In this document: one piece after another, positions 1-7,830 of the stretch
How the letters are laid out: every line of letters starts with the position of its first letter
Position numbering within the stretch: position 1 is the stretch's first letter
From: Ilumatobacter nonamiensis YM16-303
GTDB lineage: Bacteria; Actinomycetota; Acidimicrobiia; Acidimicrobiales; Ilumatobacteraceae
Length of the DNA stretch: 35,874 nt
Direction of reading: 5' to 3'
Assembly (NCBI RefSeq): GCF_000350145.1
Contig: NZ_BAOL01000167.1
Location: 1-35,874 of the forward strand
Position numbers and translations under genes: made by a program
Notes under the pieces: generated by a model
The model's database searches: none
What the model was told of the DNA's origin: nothing
Seen by the model: the letters and a program-made list of their open reading frames with translations, nothing else

Positions 1-76
1 TGGGATTTGAACCCACGGATCCCGGAGGATCAATGCCTTAGCAGGGCATCCCATTCGGCCGCTCTGGCACCTCTCC
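1..76 (-). tRNA. tRNA-Ser(GCU), 3' end cut by window edge
   Basis: Read on the minus strand from 76: acceptor 5' strand GGAGAGG, a D arm, an anticodon stem ATGCC/GGCAT closing the loop CTGCTAA (anticodon GCT), a long class II variable arm as expected for tRNA-Ser, and a T arm GTGGG-TTCAAAT-CCCA. The window begins inside the 3' half of the T stem, so the 3' acceptor strand and CCA lie outside. Confidence 0.93.
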
Positions 77-121
77 TTACGAGCCCGAAGACTCGAAGCG
101 GCGAGTGTACCGGAGGGCACG

Positions 122-145
122 GCATCGCGAACCGGGTGGCGGGTA
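122..145 (+). promoter_or_regulatory. SigB/SigF-like promoter for DUF445 gene
   Basis: GCAT (122-125), 15 bases, GGGTA (141-145). The ATG at 158 follows 12 bases after GGGTA, so the transcript would carry almost no leader. The -35 half is a weak match (only G and T of GTTT); the call rests on agreement with stronger copies elsewhere in the window. Confidence 0.5.
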
Positions 146-157
146 CGTTCACCGGCG

Positions 158-1429
158 ATGACCATCATCGACCAAGCCCCACCACCGGTTGCCCTCGACG
201 ACGACGAACGCGCGCGCCGCCTTCGCCAGATGAAGTTGATCGCCACCTCGCTGTTCCTGTTCGCGGCGGTCGTGTTCGTCGTCGCAAAGATCAAGGAGGA
301 CGACGCGGACTGGATCGGATACGTCCGCGCAGTGGCGGAAGCGGCGATGGTCGGCGCACTCGCCGACTGGTTCGCGGTGACGGCGCTGTTCCGCCATCCG
401 TTGGGATTGCCGATCCCGCACACCGCCATCATCCCGAAGCGCAAGGACGACATCGGACGCAGTCTCGGAGGCTTCGTCGAGTCGAACTTCCTGACCGCCG
501 ACGTGATCGAGACGCGGCTCCGCGACGCCCACGTCGGCCAGCGGCTCGGCGAATGGCTCGCCGATCCGGGACACGCGGAGCGCACCGGTGACGCGATGGC
601 CGACGTCGTGAGGGGCGGCCTGGAGGTGCTCGACGACGAGGAGATCCAGTCGGGCCTCGAGCACGTCGTGCGGACGCGGATCCAGTCGACACAGGTGTCG
701 CCGATGATCGGCCGCGCGATCGAGTTGACCATGGAGGGCGGTCACCATCAACGACTGCTCGACGCAGCGATCGTCGGACTCGACCATTTCCTGCTGGACA
801 ACCGGGCGACCTTCCGGGAGCGGCTCTACCAGGAGTCTCCGTGGTGGGTTCCCGAGGGAATCGACGACCGCGTGTTCGACAAGATCTACGACGTGCTCGG
901 GCGGTTTCTCGCCGACGTGCTCGACTCGCCGCACCACCAGGTCCGCGCGAGCGTGGACGAGCGGGCCACCGACTTCGCACGCCGGCTGCGTGAGGATCCC
1001 GAACTTCACCGCAAGGGTGAGGAGTTGAAGCAGGAACTGCTCGACCATCCGGAGGTGCGCCGATGGATCGACTCGTTGTGGACCGAGACGAAGGCGTCGA
1101 TGCTCGTGGCGATCGACGATCCGGACAGCGAGCTCCGTCGACGCATCGCGTCGAGCACGCAGCGGCTCGGTGAACGACTGGCTGACGAGCCGGAACTCCA
1201 ACGCAAGGTCGACGACTGGATCGCGTCGGCGCTCGGCCACCTGGTCGCCAACTATCGGAACGAGGTCAGCGACCTCATCGAGTCAACGGTCGCGAAATGG
1301 GACGCCGACGCCACCGCCGACAAGCTCGAACTGCAGGTCGGACGCGACCTGCAGTTCATCCGCATCAACGGCACCATCGTCGGTGGGCTGGCCGGCTTCG
1401 TCATCCACGCGATCGGACAGCTGCTCTGA
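158..1429 (+). CDS. DUF445 family membrane protein (YjiN-like)
   Basis: A 423-residue protein of the DUF445 family, whose Escherichia coli member is YjiN; its biochemical function is not established. A hydrophobic segment at about residues 26-44 (LFLFAAVVFVV) is followed by the family hallmark region around residues 65-100, with ADWFAVTALFRHPLG and IIPKRKDDIGRSLGGFVE. The long middle is charged and predicted helical, and a second hydrophobic stretch (GGLAGFVIHAIGQLL) closes the C-terminus, giving a hairpin-like membrane protein anchored at both ends. Length is normal for the family. It stands alone between two serine tRNA genes, with a GGGTA-type box 12 bases before the ATG, so a leaderless stress-induced transcript is plausible. 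No Shine-Dalgarno is evident, in keeping with that. Confidence 0.9.
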   Translation: MTIIDQAPPPVALDDDERARRLRQMKLIATSLFLFAAVVFVVAKIKEDDADWIGYVRAVAEAAMVGALADWFAVTALFRHPLGLPIPHTAIIPKRKDDIGRSLGGFVESNFLTADVIETRLRDAHVGQRLGEWLADPGHAERTGDAMADVVRGGLEVLDDEEIQSGLEHVVRTRIQSTQVSPMIGRAIELTMEGGHHQRLLDAAIVGLDHFLLDNRATFRERLYQESPWWVPEGIDDRVFDKIYDVLGRFLADVLDSPHHQVRASVDERATDFARRLREDPELHRKGEELKQELLDHPEVRRWIDSLWTETKASMLVAIDDPDSELRRRIASSTQRLGERLADEPELQRKVDDWIASALGHLVANYRNEVSDLIESTVAKWDADATADKLELQVGRDLQFIRINGTIVGGLAGFVIHAIGQLL

Positions 1430-1557
1430 CGTGCCGCTCGCCCGTGCTTGGTGTTCTCGTCGCGCATCGACTCGATCCCCGCTCGAAAGCGCGACGGGAA
1501 CGAAGGGCGCGAGAACGACCCGTCCGCTCGTCCCGGCGGAGCGTTAGCGTGGACGAC

Positions 1558-1645
1558 GGAACGGTGGCAGAGCGGACGAATGCACCCGCCTTGAAAGCGG
1601 ACGAGGTTCACGCCTCCGGGGGTTCGAATCCCCCCCGTTCCGCCA
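1558..1645 (+). tRNA. tRNA-Ser(UGA)
   Basis: An 88-base class II tRNA with CCA encoded. Acceptor strands GGAACGG (1558-1564) and CCGTTCC (1635-1641) pair fully, with discriminator G1642 and CCA 1643-1645. The anticodon loop is CTTGAAA (anticodon TGA), and the T loop is TTCGAAT within a C/G-rich stem. A long variable arm (GAGGTTCACGCCTC) is present. The outermost anticodon-stem pair is a C-A mismatch (bases 27/43), which is unusual but should not abolish the fold. Confidence 0.95.
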
Positions 1646-1663
1646 AAGTAAAAGCGCTGTCGG

Positions 1664-1687
1664 GTTTGGCGATCGCCACCCGGGGTA
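1664..1687 (+). promoter_or_regulatory. SigB/SigF-like promoter for NHEJ operon
   Basis: GTTT (1664-1667), exactly 15 bases, GGGTA (1683-1687): a full match to the group-3 sigma factor consensus. The ATG of the small membrane protein is 10 bases downstream (1698). The three genes that follow are closely spaced or overlapping, so this box probably drives all four. Confidence 0.78.
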
Positions 1688-1697
1688 GCACCACACG

Positions 1698-1856
1698 ATG
1701 ACGGCATTCATCGTGATCATCATCCTCCTGCTGCTGCTCGGCGTGCTCGGAGCGGTGATCGAGGGACTGTTGTGGTTGCTTCTGGTCGCCGCACTCGTGG
1801 GCGCCGGGGTCGTTCTGTACGGGTGGTGGAAGTTCCGCTCGTCGCGGACCACCTGA
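1698..1856 (+). CDS. Small two-helix hydrophobic membrane protein, 52 aa
   Basis: A 52-residue protein that is hydrophobic almost throughout. A first segment at residues 3-20 (FIVIIILLLLLGVLGAV) is followed by an acidic turn (IEG), a second segment at about 23-42 (LLWLLLVAALVGAGVVLY), and a basic tail (WWKFRSSRTT). It resembles the short hydrophobic proteins common in actinobacterial genomes, whose role is unknown. The start is supported by the GTTT-N15-GGGTA box ending 10 bases before the ATG, giving a near-leaderless mRNA. It stops 23 bases before the HhH protein and so heads the operon that contains the LigD domains. The basic tail should face the cytoplasm by the positive-inside rule. Confidence 0.75.
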   Translation: MTAFIVIIILLLLLGVLGAVIEGLLWLLLVAALVGAGVVLYGWWKFRSSRTT

Positions 1857-1879
1857 TCCGCAGTGGGGGACACCGGGAC

Positions 1880-2542
1880 ATGACGACGACATCGAATCGG
1901 ACGACGGTCGACGCACTTCTCGATCGGCACGGTCGAACATTCGCTTCGGCGGCGGGAATTCGACTCGCGCGCAACACTCCGGCGCCGCTGTTCCAGACGC
2001 TGTACCTGTCGCTGCTGATCAGCGCGCGCATCTCGACCGACATCGCCATCGCGGCCACCCGAGCACTCCGCGACGCGGGCTGGACGACCCCGGCGAAGCT
2101 GCTCGATTCCACATGGCGGGAACGCACCGACGTGCTGAACGGGTCGGGATACGCCCGCTATGACGAGAGCACCGCGCGCTACCTCGAGAGAACGACCGAC
2201 CTCCTCGTCGATCGCTACGACGGTGACCTCCGCAACCTCCGCGACGAGGCCGACCGGAACCCTGACGCCGAGCATCGGCTGCTCACCGACTTCACCGGGA
2301 TCGGCGATCTCGGCGCGCACGTCTTCCTCCGTGAGGTCCAGATCGTGTGGGACGAGCTCGTTCCCTACGTCGACGACCGAACGCTCGACACCGCTACAGA
2401 GCTCTCCCTGCCCGGAACTCCCGACGGCTTGCGTGGAACGGTTCCCGACACCGAGACGTTTGCCCGACTCGTCGCCGCACTCGTGCGTTGTGGGATGGCG
2501 GGCGACCAGGACGAGATCCGCGAGGTTGCGGAGTCGTCATGA
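1880..2542 (+). CDS. Helix-hairpin-helix endonuclease III-like protein
   Basis: A 220-residue protein of helical composition. The clearest feature is a helix-hairpin-helix-like stretch at about residues 139-158 (LLTDFTGIGDLGAHVFLREV), which has the phi-x-G-phi-G-x-x-T/A-A arrangement of DNA glycosylases and endonuclease III relatives. I do not see a C-terminal iron-sulfur Cys cluster or a clear catalytic Lys next to the hairpin, so enzymatic activity is uncertain; it may only bind DNA. ATG 1880 is chosen because GGGGA lies about 10 bases upstream and a start further upstream would overlap the previous gene. The stop overlaps the next start (ATGA, 2539-2542), so it is translationally coupled to the LigD phosphoesterase, which suggests a role in repair of DNA ends or base lesions. 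Confidence 0.72.
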   Translation: MTTTSNRTTVDALLDRHGRTFASAAGIRLARNTPAPLFQTLYLSLLISARISTDIAIAATRALRDAGWTTPAKLLDSTWRERTDVLNGSGYARYDESTARYLERTTDLLVDRYDGDLRNLRDEADRNPDAEHRLLTDFTGIGDLGAHVFLREVQIVWDELVPYVDDRTLDTATELSLPGTPDGLRGTVPDTETFARLVAALVRCGMAGDQDEIREVAESS

Positions 2543-3150
2543 GCGAACGGCTCGACGAGTATCGGCGCAAGCGTGACTTCGAGCGGACCTCGGAGCCGTC
2601 GGACACCACCGATGTCCCACCCCCGGACGGGCCGCCCCGATTCGTCATCCAGCACCACGACGCCTCGAGTGAGCACTACGACTTCCGACTGGAACACGAC
2701 GGTGTCCTGCTCTCGTGGGCGGTTCCCAAGGGACCGTCGACCGACCCGCGGGACAAGCGACTGGCCGTGCGCACCGAGGACCACCCGCTCGACTACCTCG
2801 ACTTCGAGGGCACGATCCCTGAAGGCGAGTACGGCGGCGGGGCGGTGATCGTGTGGGACATCGGCACGTGGGGGCATGCGACGACCGACAGCGACGGTGC
2901 TCCGAGCAGCGTCGATGCGGCTCTCGACGACGGGCACCTAAGTTTCCGGCTCGACGGCCAGAAGATCCGCGGCGGATACACCCTGCAGTTGTTCCGACCC
3001 GACGACGACCAGTGGTTGCTCATCAAGCATGCGGACGACGATGCGGATGCACGCCGCCGTCCCACCTCCACCGAACCGAAATCGGTCCGCAGCGGTCTCG
3101 ACGTCACCGAGATCGCCGAGGTCATGGCCGACGACCCGGAGGAGCGATGA
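2539..3150 (+). CDS. LigD-type DNA 3'-phosphoesterase domain protein
   Basis: A 203-residue stand-alone version of the LigD N-terminal 3'-phosphoesterase (PE) domain, which trims 3'-phosphate and ribonucleotide ends before bacterial non-homologous end joining. Visible hallmarks are RFVIQHHDASSEHYDFRLE (the metal and active-site His/Asp/Arg region, about residues 34-52), LLSWAVPKGPS, EDHPLDYLDFEG and IPEGEYGGGAVIVWD. In many bacteria this domain is fused to polymerase and ligase in one LigD; here it is separate. It overlaps both neighbours by four bases (ATGA), so stoichiometric translation with the HhH protein and the polymerase is likely. The C-terminal 40 residues are charged and carry no recognisable domain. 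Confidence 0.93.
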   Translation: MSERLDEYRRKRDFERTSEPSDTTDVPPPDGPPRFVIQHHDASSEHYDFRLEHDGVLLSWAVPKGPSTDPRDKRLAVRTEDHPLDYLDFEGTIPEGEYGGGAVIVWDIGTWGHATTDSDGAPSSVDAALDDGHLSFRLDGQKIRGGYTLQLFRPDDDQWLLIKHADDDADARRRPTSTEPKSVRSGLDVTEIAEVMADDPEER

Positions 3151-4064
3151 GCAGCATCGCCGGCAAGTCGATCGAGTTGTCGCATCTCGACAAGGTGTAC
3201 TTCGACGACTCGGCCGCCTCCGGAGGCGGAAGCGGCCCCGTCACGAAGGGCGACGTCGTCGACTACTACGAGCGGGTCGCGGACCGGATGCTGCCGCACG
3301 TCGCCGGACGACCGCTGGTGCTCCAACGATTCCCCGACGGCATCGACGAGTTCGGCTTCTACCAGAAGAACACACCGGACCATGTCCCCGACTGGATCGA
3401 ACGCGTGGAGATGGCGACCGCCGACGGAGGATCGACGCGCTACGCGGTCGTCGACGACGCCGCAGGGCTCGTCTACCTCGCCAACCAGGGAGCGATCGTG
3501 TTCCACACGCTGCTCGCCGACGCGGTCGCACCGTCGCAACCCGTCGAGGTGATCTTCGATCTCGACCCGTCGAGCGACGACATGGGCCCGGTCCGTGCCG
3601 CCGCCCGCGAGCTCCAGACGCTGCTCGACGACCTCGGACTCGCACCTCGAGTCAAATCCTCGGGATCGCGCGGGCTGCACATCGTCGTCGACGTGATCGA
3701 CGAGGGCGACGTCGGCTTCGACCTCACCCGCACGTTCGCCCGCGAGGTGGCCGAGATCGTGAGCGAGCGCGGCCCGTTCACCGTCGAGCACCGCAAGGAC
3801 AAGCGCGAGGGCCGGCTGTTCCTCGACATCCTGCGCAACGGCCCCGCCAGCCACGCCGCTGCCCCGTACACGCTCCGACCGATCCACGGTGCACCGATCG
3901 CCGCGCCGCTGGACTGGGGAGAGGCGCTCGACTCCGGCTTCGACCCGCAGCGGATCACCATCCACAACGTCTTTCGTCGACTGGCGCAGAAGGACGATCC
4001 GTGGGATCACCTTCCGGAGCCGACGGTCACGATTCACGAGGCGCTGGACCGTCTCCGCGAATGA
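3147..4064 (+). CDS. LigD-type polymerase (primase-like) domain protein
   Basis: A 305-residue stand-alone LigD polymerase domain of the archaeo-eukaryotic primase superfamily, which fills gaps and adds (ribo)nucleotides during end joining. Motifs in order: HLDKVYFDD near the N-terminus, VVDYYERVADRMLPH, LVLQRFPDG, FYQKN, the metal-binding IFDLDPS (catalytic Asp pair), KSSGSRGLHIVVD, RKDKREGRLFLDILRN and APYTLRPIHGAPI. Length fits the isolated domain. It is coupled to the phosphoesterase by an ATGA overlap and converges on the ATPase gene with only 11 bases between stops. No ATP-dependent ligase gene is present in this window, so the sealing enzyme must be encoded elsewhere. Ku is about 11 kb away. 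Confidence 0.94.
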   Translation: MSSIAGKSIELSHLDKVYFDDSAASGGGSGPVTKGDVVDYYERVADRMLPHVAGRPLVLQRFPDGIDEFGFYQKNTPDHVPDWIERVEMATADGGSTRYAVVDDAAGLVYLANQGAIVFHTLLADAVAPSQPVEVIFDLDPSSDDMGPVRAAARELQTLLDDLGLAPRVKSSGSRGLHIVVDVIDEGDVGFDLTRTFAREVAEIVSERGPFTVEHRKDKREGRLFLDILRNGPASHAAAPYTLRPIHGAPIAAPLDWGEALDSGFDPQRITIHNVFRRLAQKDDPWDHLPEPTVTIHEALDRLRE

Positions 4065-4075
4065 TCCGCGTGTGA

Positions 4076-6631
4076 TCAGCGCCTGACCAGCCGGAACGAC
4101 TGGATCGCCGCGAGCGGAAGTGCGGCCATGACGGCCACGAGCGCCCAACCCGACGGCGGTGGTGGCGTCATCCCGAGAACACCGGCGAGTGGCGTGAACA
4201 CCGCCAGCGCGGTGAGCAGCGCGACCACCGCCATCCCGACCCACAGCCAGGGGTTGTTCGACGCACCGGTGAATCCGGAGCCCGATGCCCGACGGACGTT
4301 GAACTGGTGCAACGTCTGGGCGCCCGACATCCCGACGAACGCCACGGCACGAGCTTGATCCAGATCGAGATCCAGCCAGCTCCGCGCGACCTCGAAACCG
4401 CCCAGGCCCACTGCGCCGATGAGCAGACCGTGCAGCAGGATCCTGGTGAGGATCGGGCGCGTCACCACCGGTTCGCCCGGCGGTCGTGGGGGACGTTCGA
4501 GCACGTCGTCGCCACCGGGTTCGAGGGCGAGCGCGAACGACGGGACGATGTCGATCACGATGTTGTTCCACAACACCATCAGGGCGGTGAGCGGCGCCGG
4601 GATGTCGAGCAAAATCGCCACGACGATCACGAACACCTCGGCGACGTGCCACGAGAACAGGAACTGGGCGAACTTGCGGATGTTGTCGAACACCCGCCGA
4701 CCCTCCGCGATCGCCCCCTCCAAGGTTCCGATGTCGTCGTCGGTCAACACCACGTCGGCCGCCTGCCGGGCCATGTCGGTTCCGCTGCCCATCGCGATGC
4801 CGATGTCGGCCTGTGCCAGCGACGGAGCGTCGTTCACACCGTCGCCGGTCATGGCGACGACCTCGCCCACCTCCTGCAGCGCGACCACCAGATCGAGCTT
4901 CTGCTCCGGCGTGACGCGTGCGAACACATCGGTGGACTCCGCCGATTCTCCGAGCGTCGACGTACCGGACGACTCGATCTCGGAGCCGGTCAGGGGCGCG
5001 TCGGAGTCGATCCCCAGCCGCCGCGCCACAGCGACTGCGGTGTCGGGGCGATCACCGGTGATCATCTTCACGTCCACTCCCGCCCCCGTCACCACATCGA
5101 CCGCATGGATGGCGGACTCCCGCGGCGGGTCCTGCAATCCGACGAGGCCGAGCAGTTCCAACCGGTCCAAGCTGTCCTCGATCGGAGCGGTCGCACGCGC
5201 CACGGCCAAGACGCGCAGGCCGCGACCGGCGAGTTCGTTCGAGGAGGCGTCGAGGTCACCGATGTCGGACGCCGCCTCGAGCAGACGTTCGGGAGCACCT
5301 TTCACGTACACGACGTCGTGCGACTGCACCGCCATGAACATGCGCTCCGAGGTGAACGGCAGCTCGTGCTGACGTGGATGCTGCTCGCGCAGACGCTGCC
5401 AGTCGATGCCACGCTCGGTCGCGCCGTCGAGCAGCGCGACCTCGGTCGGATCTCCCACCACCGACTCACGATCGGTCGCGTCGGCGTCGTTGCAGATGCA
5501 CAGCGCGATCCAGAACTGATCGTCAGGGAGCGCCGACGAGTCCGAGGTATCGGCCGGCGCCGCCTGATCGCGTCGGACGACCTCGACGACGCGCATCTTG
5601 TTCTCGGTGAGCGTTCCGGTCTTGTCGGTGCACAGCACCGTGGTCGAGCCGAGCGTCTCGACCGCAGCGGGCGTCCGCACGAGCGCGTTGCGCTCCGCCA
5701 TCCGCCGCATCCCGATCGCGAGGGTGAGCGTCGCGACGGCCGGGAGACCTTCCGGCACCACGGCGATCCCCAGGGCGATCGCAACCTCCGTGGTCTCGCG
5801 CAGGTCGTCTCCACGCACGAACCCCAGCAACACCAGACCAACCGTGCCGACCGCGATCACGCCGATCAGTCGGCTCGCCAACCTGTTCAACGCAGACTGG
5901 ACCGGCGGCTCGTGTTGCTCCGCCGATCGCGTCAGCTCCGCGACGCGTCCGATCTCGGTCCCGTCACCGGTGGCGACGACCACACCGCGTCCGCGTCCGG
6001 CGACCACCATCGTCGACGTGAACGCCATGCAGGTTCGCTGCGCCAACGGGGTGTCGACATCGACCTCCGTGGTGTCCTTCATCACCGGTTCGCTCTCGCC
6101 CGTGAGCGACGACTCGTCGATGCGGAGGTCCTCGGCTTCGAGCAGGCGCAGGTCGGCCGCGACACGATCGCCCTCGTCGAGGATCACGATGTCGCCGGGA
6201 ACGAGATCGGTGGCGTCGATCTCCCGCCGCTCACGCTCGCGCAGGACCTCCGCGGTCGGCTCGAGGAGTTCGGACAGTGCCTCCATCGATCGTTGTGCGC
6301 GCAGCCGCGTGAGGAAACCGACCACGATGTTCACGGCGAGCGCGACGAGCACCGCTCCTGCTTCCACCCACTCCCCGATCCCCGCACCGGCAACGGCGGC
6401 GAGGACCAGGACGAGCGAGACCGAGGTGAAGGTCTCGTGCGCGAGCAGTGCGAGCGGCCCGTCGGCCTGTTCGTCGGTCAGCGTGTTCGCACCGTGACGT
6501 TCGCGTCGCCGTCCGGCGTCGTCGCGTCCGAGCCCACTCGCGCCGTCGACCTCGAACCGGTCGAGAGCCGCGTCGATCGACAGGATCGACGGGTCGGGGC
6601 CGCGCTCGGCCCGGTCCGAGTTCTCGGCCAC
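4076..6631 (-). CDS. P-type (P2-like) cation-transporting ATPase
   Basis: An 851-residue P-type ATPase. It has an N-terminal cation-ATPase domain and the actuator motif LTGES (residues 176-180). The M4 motif VVPEGLPA (PEGL about 293-296) and the phosphorylation site DKTGTLT (Asp336) follow. Further on come KGAPE in the nucleotide-binding domain, the hinge motif TGDGVNDAPS, and a C-terminal cluster of hydrophobic segments. The M4 PEGL motif and lack of an N-terminal heavy-metal domain point to the P2 class (Ca2+, Na+/K+ or Mn2+ type). The usual M6 Ca2+ motif is replaced by NNIVIDIVPSFALALEP, so the ion is uncertain. It lies 11 bases downstream of wrbA on the same strand and has no promoter of its own that I can see, so it is probably the last gene of a DUF3140-wrbA-ATPase operon. 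Confidence 0.92.
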   Translation of the reverse strand: MAENSDRAERGPDPSILSIDAALDRFEVDGASGLGRDDAGRRRERHGANTLTDEQADGPLALLAHETFTSVSLVLVLAAVAGAGIGEWVEAGAVLVALAVNIVVGFLTRLRAQRSMEALSELLEPTAEVLRERERREIDATDLVPGDIVILDEGDRVAADLRLLEAEDLRIDESSLTGESEPVMKDTTEVDVDTPLAQRTCMAFTSTMVVAGRGRGVVVATGDGTEIGRVAELTRSAEQHEPPVQSALNRLASRLIGVIAVGTVGLVLLGFVRGDDLRETTEVAIALGIAVVPEGLPAVATLTLAIGMRRMAERNALVRTPAAVETLGSTTVLCTDKTGTLTENKMRVVEVVRRDQAAPADTSDSSALPDDQFWIALCICNDADATDRESVVGDPTEVALLDGATERGIDWQRLREQHPRQHELPFTSERMFMAVQSHDVVYVKGAPERLLEAASDIGDLDASSNELAGRGLRVLAVARATAPIEDSLDRLELLGLVGLQDPPRESAIHAVDVVTGAGVDVKMITGDRPDTAVAVARRLGIDSDAPLTGSEIESSGTSTLGESAESTDVFARVTPEQKLDLVVALQEVGEVVAMTGDGVNDAPSLAQADIGIAMGSGTDMARQAADVVLTDDDIGTLEGAIAEGRRVFDNIRKFAQFLFSWHVAEVFVIVVAILLDIPAPLTALMVLWNNIVIDIVPSFALALEPGGDDVLERPPRPPGEPVVTRPILTRILLHGLLIGAVGLGGFEVARSWLDLDLDQARAVAFVGMSGAQTLHQFNVRRASGSGFTGASNNPWLWVGMAVVALLTALAVFTPLAGVLGMTPPPPSGWALVAVMAALPLAAIQSFRLVRR

Positions 6632-6642
6632 GTCGCTGCGCG

Positions 6643-7245
6643 TCAGCCGGCCAGCTTCGCGGTGATGTCGACGAATCGGCGTCCGTAGCCGCGAGCGATC
6701 TGACGCTCGTCGTCGGACAGCTCCGTTTTGGATCCGTCACTCGGCGTGAGGTGGGTCGGGCCGTACGGTCCGCCGCCGGTACGAGTCGAACCGATCTCGT
6801 CGAGGGTGTAGCCGAGCGGCACGATCACCATGGCGTGATGCATCGCGAACGTCGACATCGTGAGGATCGTCGACTCGTGGCCGCCGTGAACGGTGGATGC
6901 GCCCGTGAAGAAGCCGGCCGGTGTACCGGCGAGTGCACCGCTCTGCCACAGGGGCCCCGTCTGGTCGAGGAATTGCGAGAGCTGCGCGGCGCGGTTCCCG
7001 AATCGGGTCGGTGAACCGAAGATCACGCCGTCGAAGTCGGCGAGTTCCTCCACGTCGGCGAGCGGGACGTCGGACTGTGCGTCGGCCGCGGCACGCGCGT
7101 TCTCGTCCATCGCGTCGTCGGGCATCAACTCCTCGACGCGGCGGAGACTGGCCTCACCGTTCGCTCCGGTGATGCCTTCCGCGATCTCGCGCGCCAGCGC
7201 ATGAGTCGACCCGTAGGTGGAGTAGTAGATGATGCCGATGTTCAT
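6643..7245 (-). CDS. wrbA: NAD(P)H:quinone oxidoreductase, WrbA type
   Basis: A 200-residue flavodoxin-fold protein of the WrbA family, which uses FMN to reduce quinones by two electrons and avoids semiquinone radicals; family members are typical general-stress proteins. Hallmarks are the N-terminal FMN phosphate loop IIYYSTYGSTHALA, FGSPTRFGNRAAQLSQFLDQ, FTGASTVHGGHESTI, HHAMVIVPLGY and the family-specific GGGPYGPTHL. Length matches WrbA (about 200). GAAAGGACTCTCC precedes the ATG, giving a good ribosome binding site. It sits 42 bases after the DUF3140 gene and 11 before the ATPase, so all three are probably co-transcribed from the box upstream of DUF3140. Confidence 0.94.
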   Translation of the reverse strand: MNIGIIYYSTYGSTHALAREIAEGITGANGEASLRRVEELMPDDAMDENARAAADAQSDVPLADVEELADFDGVIFGSPTRFGNRAAQLSQFLDQTGPLWQSGALAGTPAGFFTGASTVHGGHESTILTMSTFAMHHAMVIVPLGYTLDEIGSTRTGGGPYGPTHLTPSDGSKTELSDDERQIARGYGRRFVDITAKLAG

Positions 7246-7287
7246 GGAGAGTCCTTTCGGTTGGTCGTAGCGGGAGGGTTGCCAGAG

Positions 7288-7614
7288 TCAGGTCTTGGTC
7301 GGGTCGTGGCCCCAGTTCATGAGTGAGTAGCGCCATCTGGTCTCGGCGATGTCGCCGTCGGGTCGCTGTGCGAGGTGGCGATGCACGTAGCCGACGACCT
7401 TCTGCATGTGGTCGTGGTCGTCGTCGGTCAATTCGTCGACGTTCGTGCGCTTGATCTCGACGATGCGTCGGCCGGACGCGTGACCCGTGCTCTCGGACTC
7501 GTCGCTGTCACCGACGGATTTCGACTCGTCGGTGGCCAGCCACTCCTCGAGTTCGGCAGGCTCCATGTTGACGGCGTCGCGAAACGCCGTACGGATCTCG
7601 ACCTGATCGTCCAT
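7288..7614 (-). CDS. DUF3140 family protein
   Basis: A 108-residue protein of family DUF3140. The hallmarks are AVNMEPAELEEWLATDESKS near the N-terminus, then GRRIVEIKRTNVDELTDDD, HMQKVVGYVHRHLAQRP and a C-terminal W-R-YSLMNWGHDP. The function is not established; family members often sit in stress-gene neighbourhoods. Two in-frame ATGs lie upstream (7632, 7626), but the GGGTA box occupies 7626-7630, on top of both. The ATG at 7614 is 11 bases beyond the box, the spacing shared by other leaderless genes here, and gives the usual family N-terminus (MDDQVEIRTAF). I therefore start at 7614. It heads the minus-strand operon with wrbA and the ATPase. Confidence 0.88.
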   Translation of the reverse strand: MDDQVEIRTAFRDAVNMEPAELEEWLATDESKSVGDSDESESTGHASGRRIVEIKRTNVDELTDDDHDHMQKVVGYVHRHLAQRPDGDIAETRWRYSLMNWGHDPTKT

Positions 7615-7625
7615 ACCGGACGCCA

Positions 7626-7650
7626 TACCCATTCACCCCGGCAGCGACAC
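7626..7650 (-). promoter_or_regulatory. SigB/SigF-like promoter for DUF3140-wrbA-ATPase
   Basis: On the minus strand: GTGT (7650-7647), 16 bases, GGGTA (7630-7626), then 11 bases to ATG 7614. One mismatch from GTTT in the -35 half. Confidence 0.6.
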
Positions 7651-7736
7651 GTCGAGGGCCAGTCACCCCAACGGGCGGGGTCGACGGCGCGCATCGCGTC
7701 GACCTCATGCACGTCGGGGAAACTGACGAGATCCCG

Positions 7737-7790
7737 CCGTTTGCGCTGTACTTCTGGCTGAACCTGCAACCAGAAGTACAACACAAACGG
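7737..7790. repeat. 21-bp inverted repeat with 12-base loop
   Basis: The arms at 7737-7757 and 7770-7790 flank a loop at 7758-7769. Nineteen of 21 positions are complementary. At the two exceptions the plus-strand RNA would have C-A mismatches, whereas the minus-strand RNA would have G-U wobbles, so the minus-strand transcript would form an unbroken 21-bp stem. It lies upstream of both divergent promoters (7626-7650 minus and 7831-7855 plus), so neither adjacent mRNA should contain it. There is no U-tract for a terminator, and the sequence is less GC-rich than its surroundings. I saw no second copy in the window. Confidence 0.85.
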
Positions 7791-7794
7791 GAGT

Positions 7795-7813
7795 GTCCCG
7801 CTCCGTCCCGCTC
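7795..7813. repeat. Two direct 9-bp repeats spaced one helical turn
   Basis: GTCCCGCTC occurs at 7795-7803 and 7805-7813, a 10-base period, 17 bases before the -35 box of the alcohol dehydrogenase promoter. The phasing is what a DNA-binding dimer or activator would use, but no regulator is identified. Confidence 0.4.
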
Positions 7814-7830
7814 TGCCCGACACGGAGAAC

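Noticed and set aside
2793-4652. Long open frame on the minus strand across the LigD genes
   Set aside because: Arg/Gly/Val-rich composition with no motif; it is the antisense shadow of the LigD polymerase and phosphoesterase genes.
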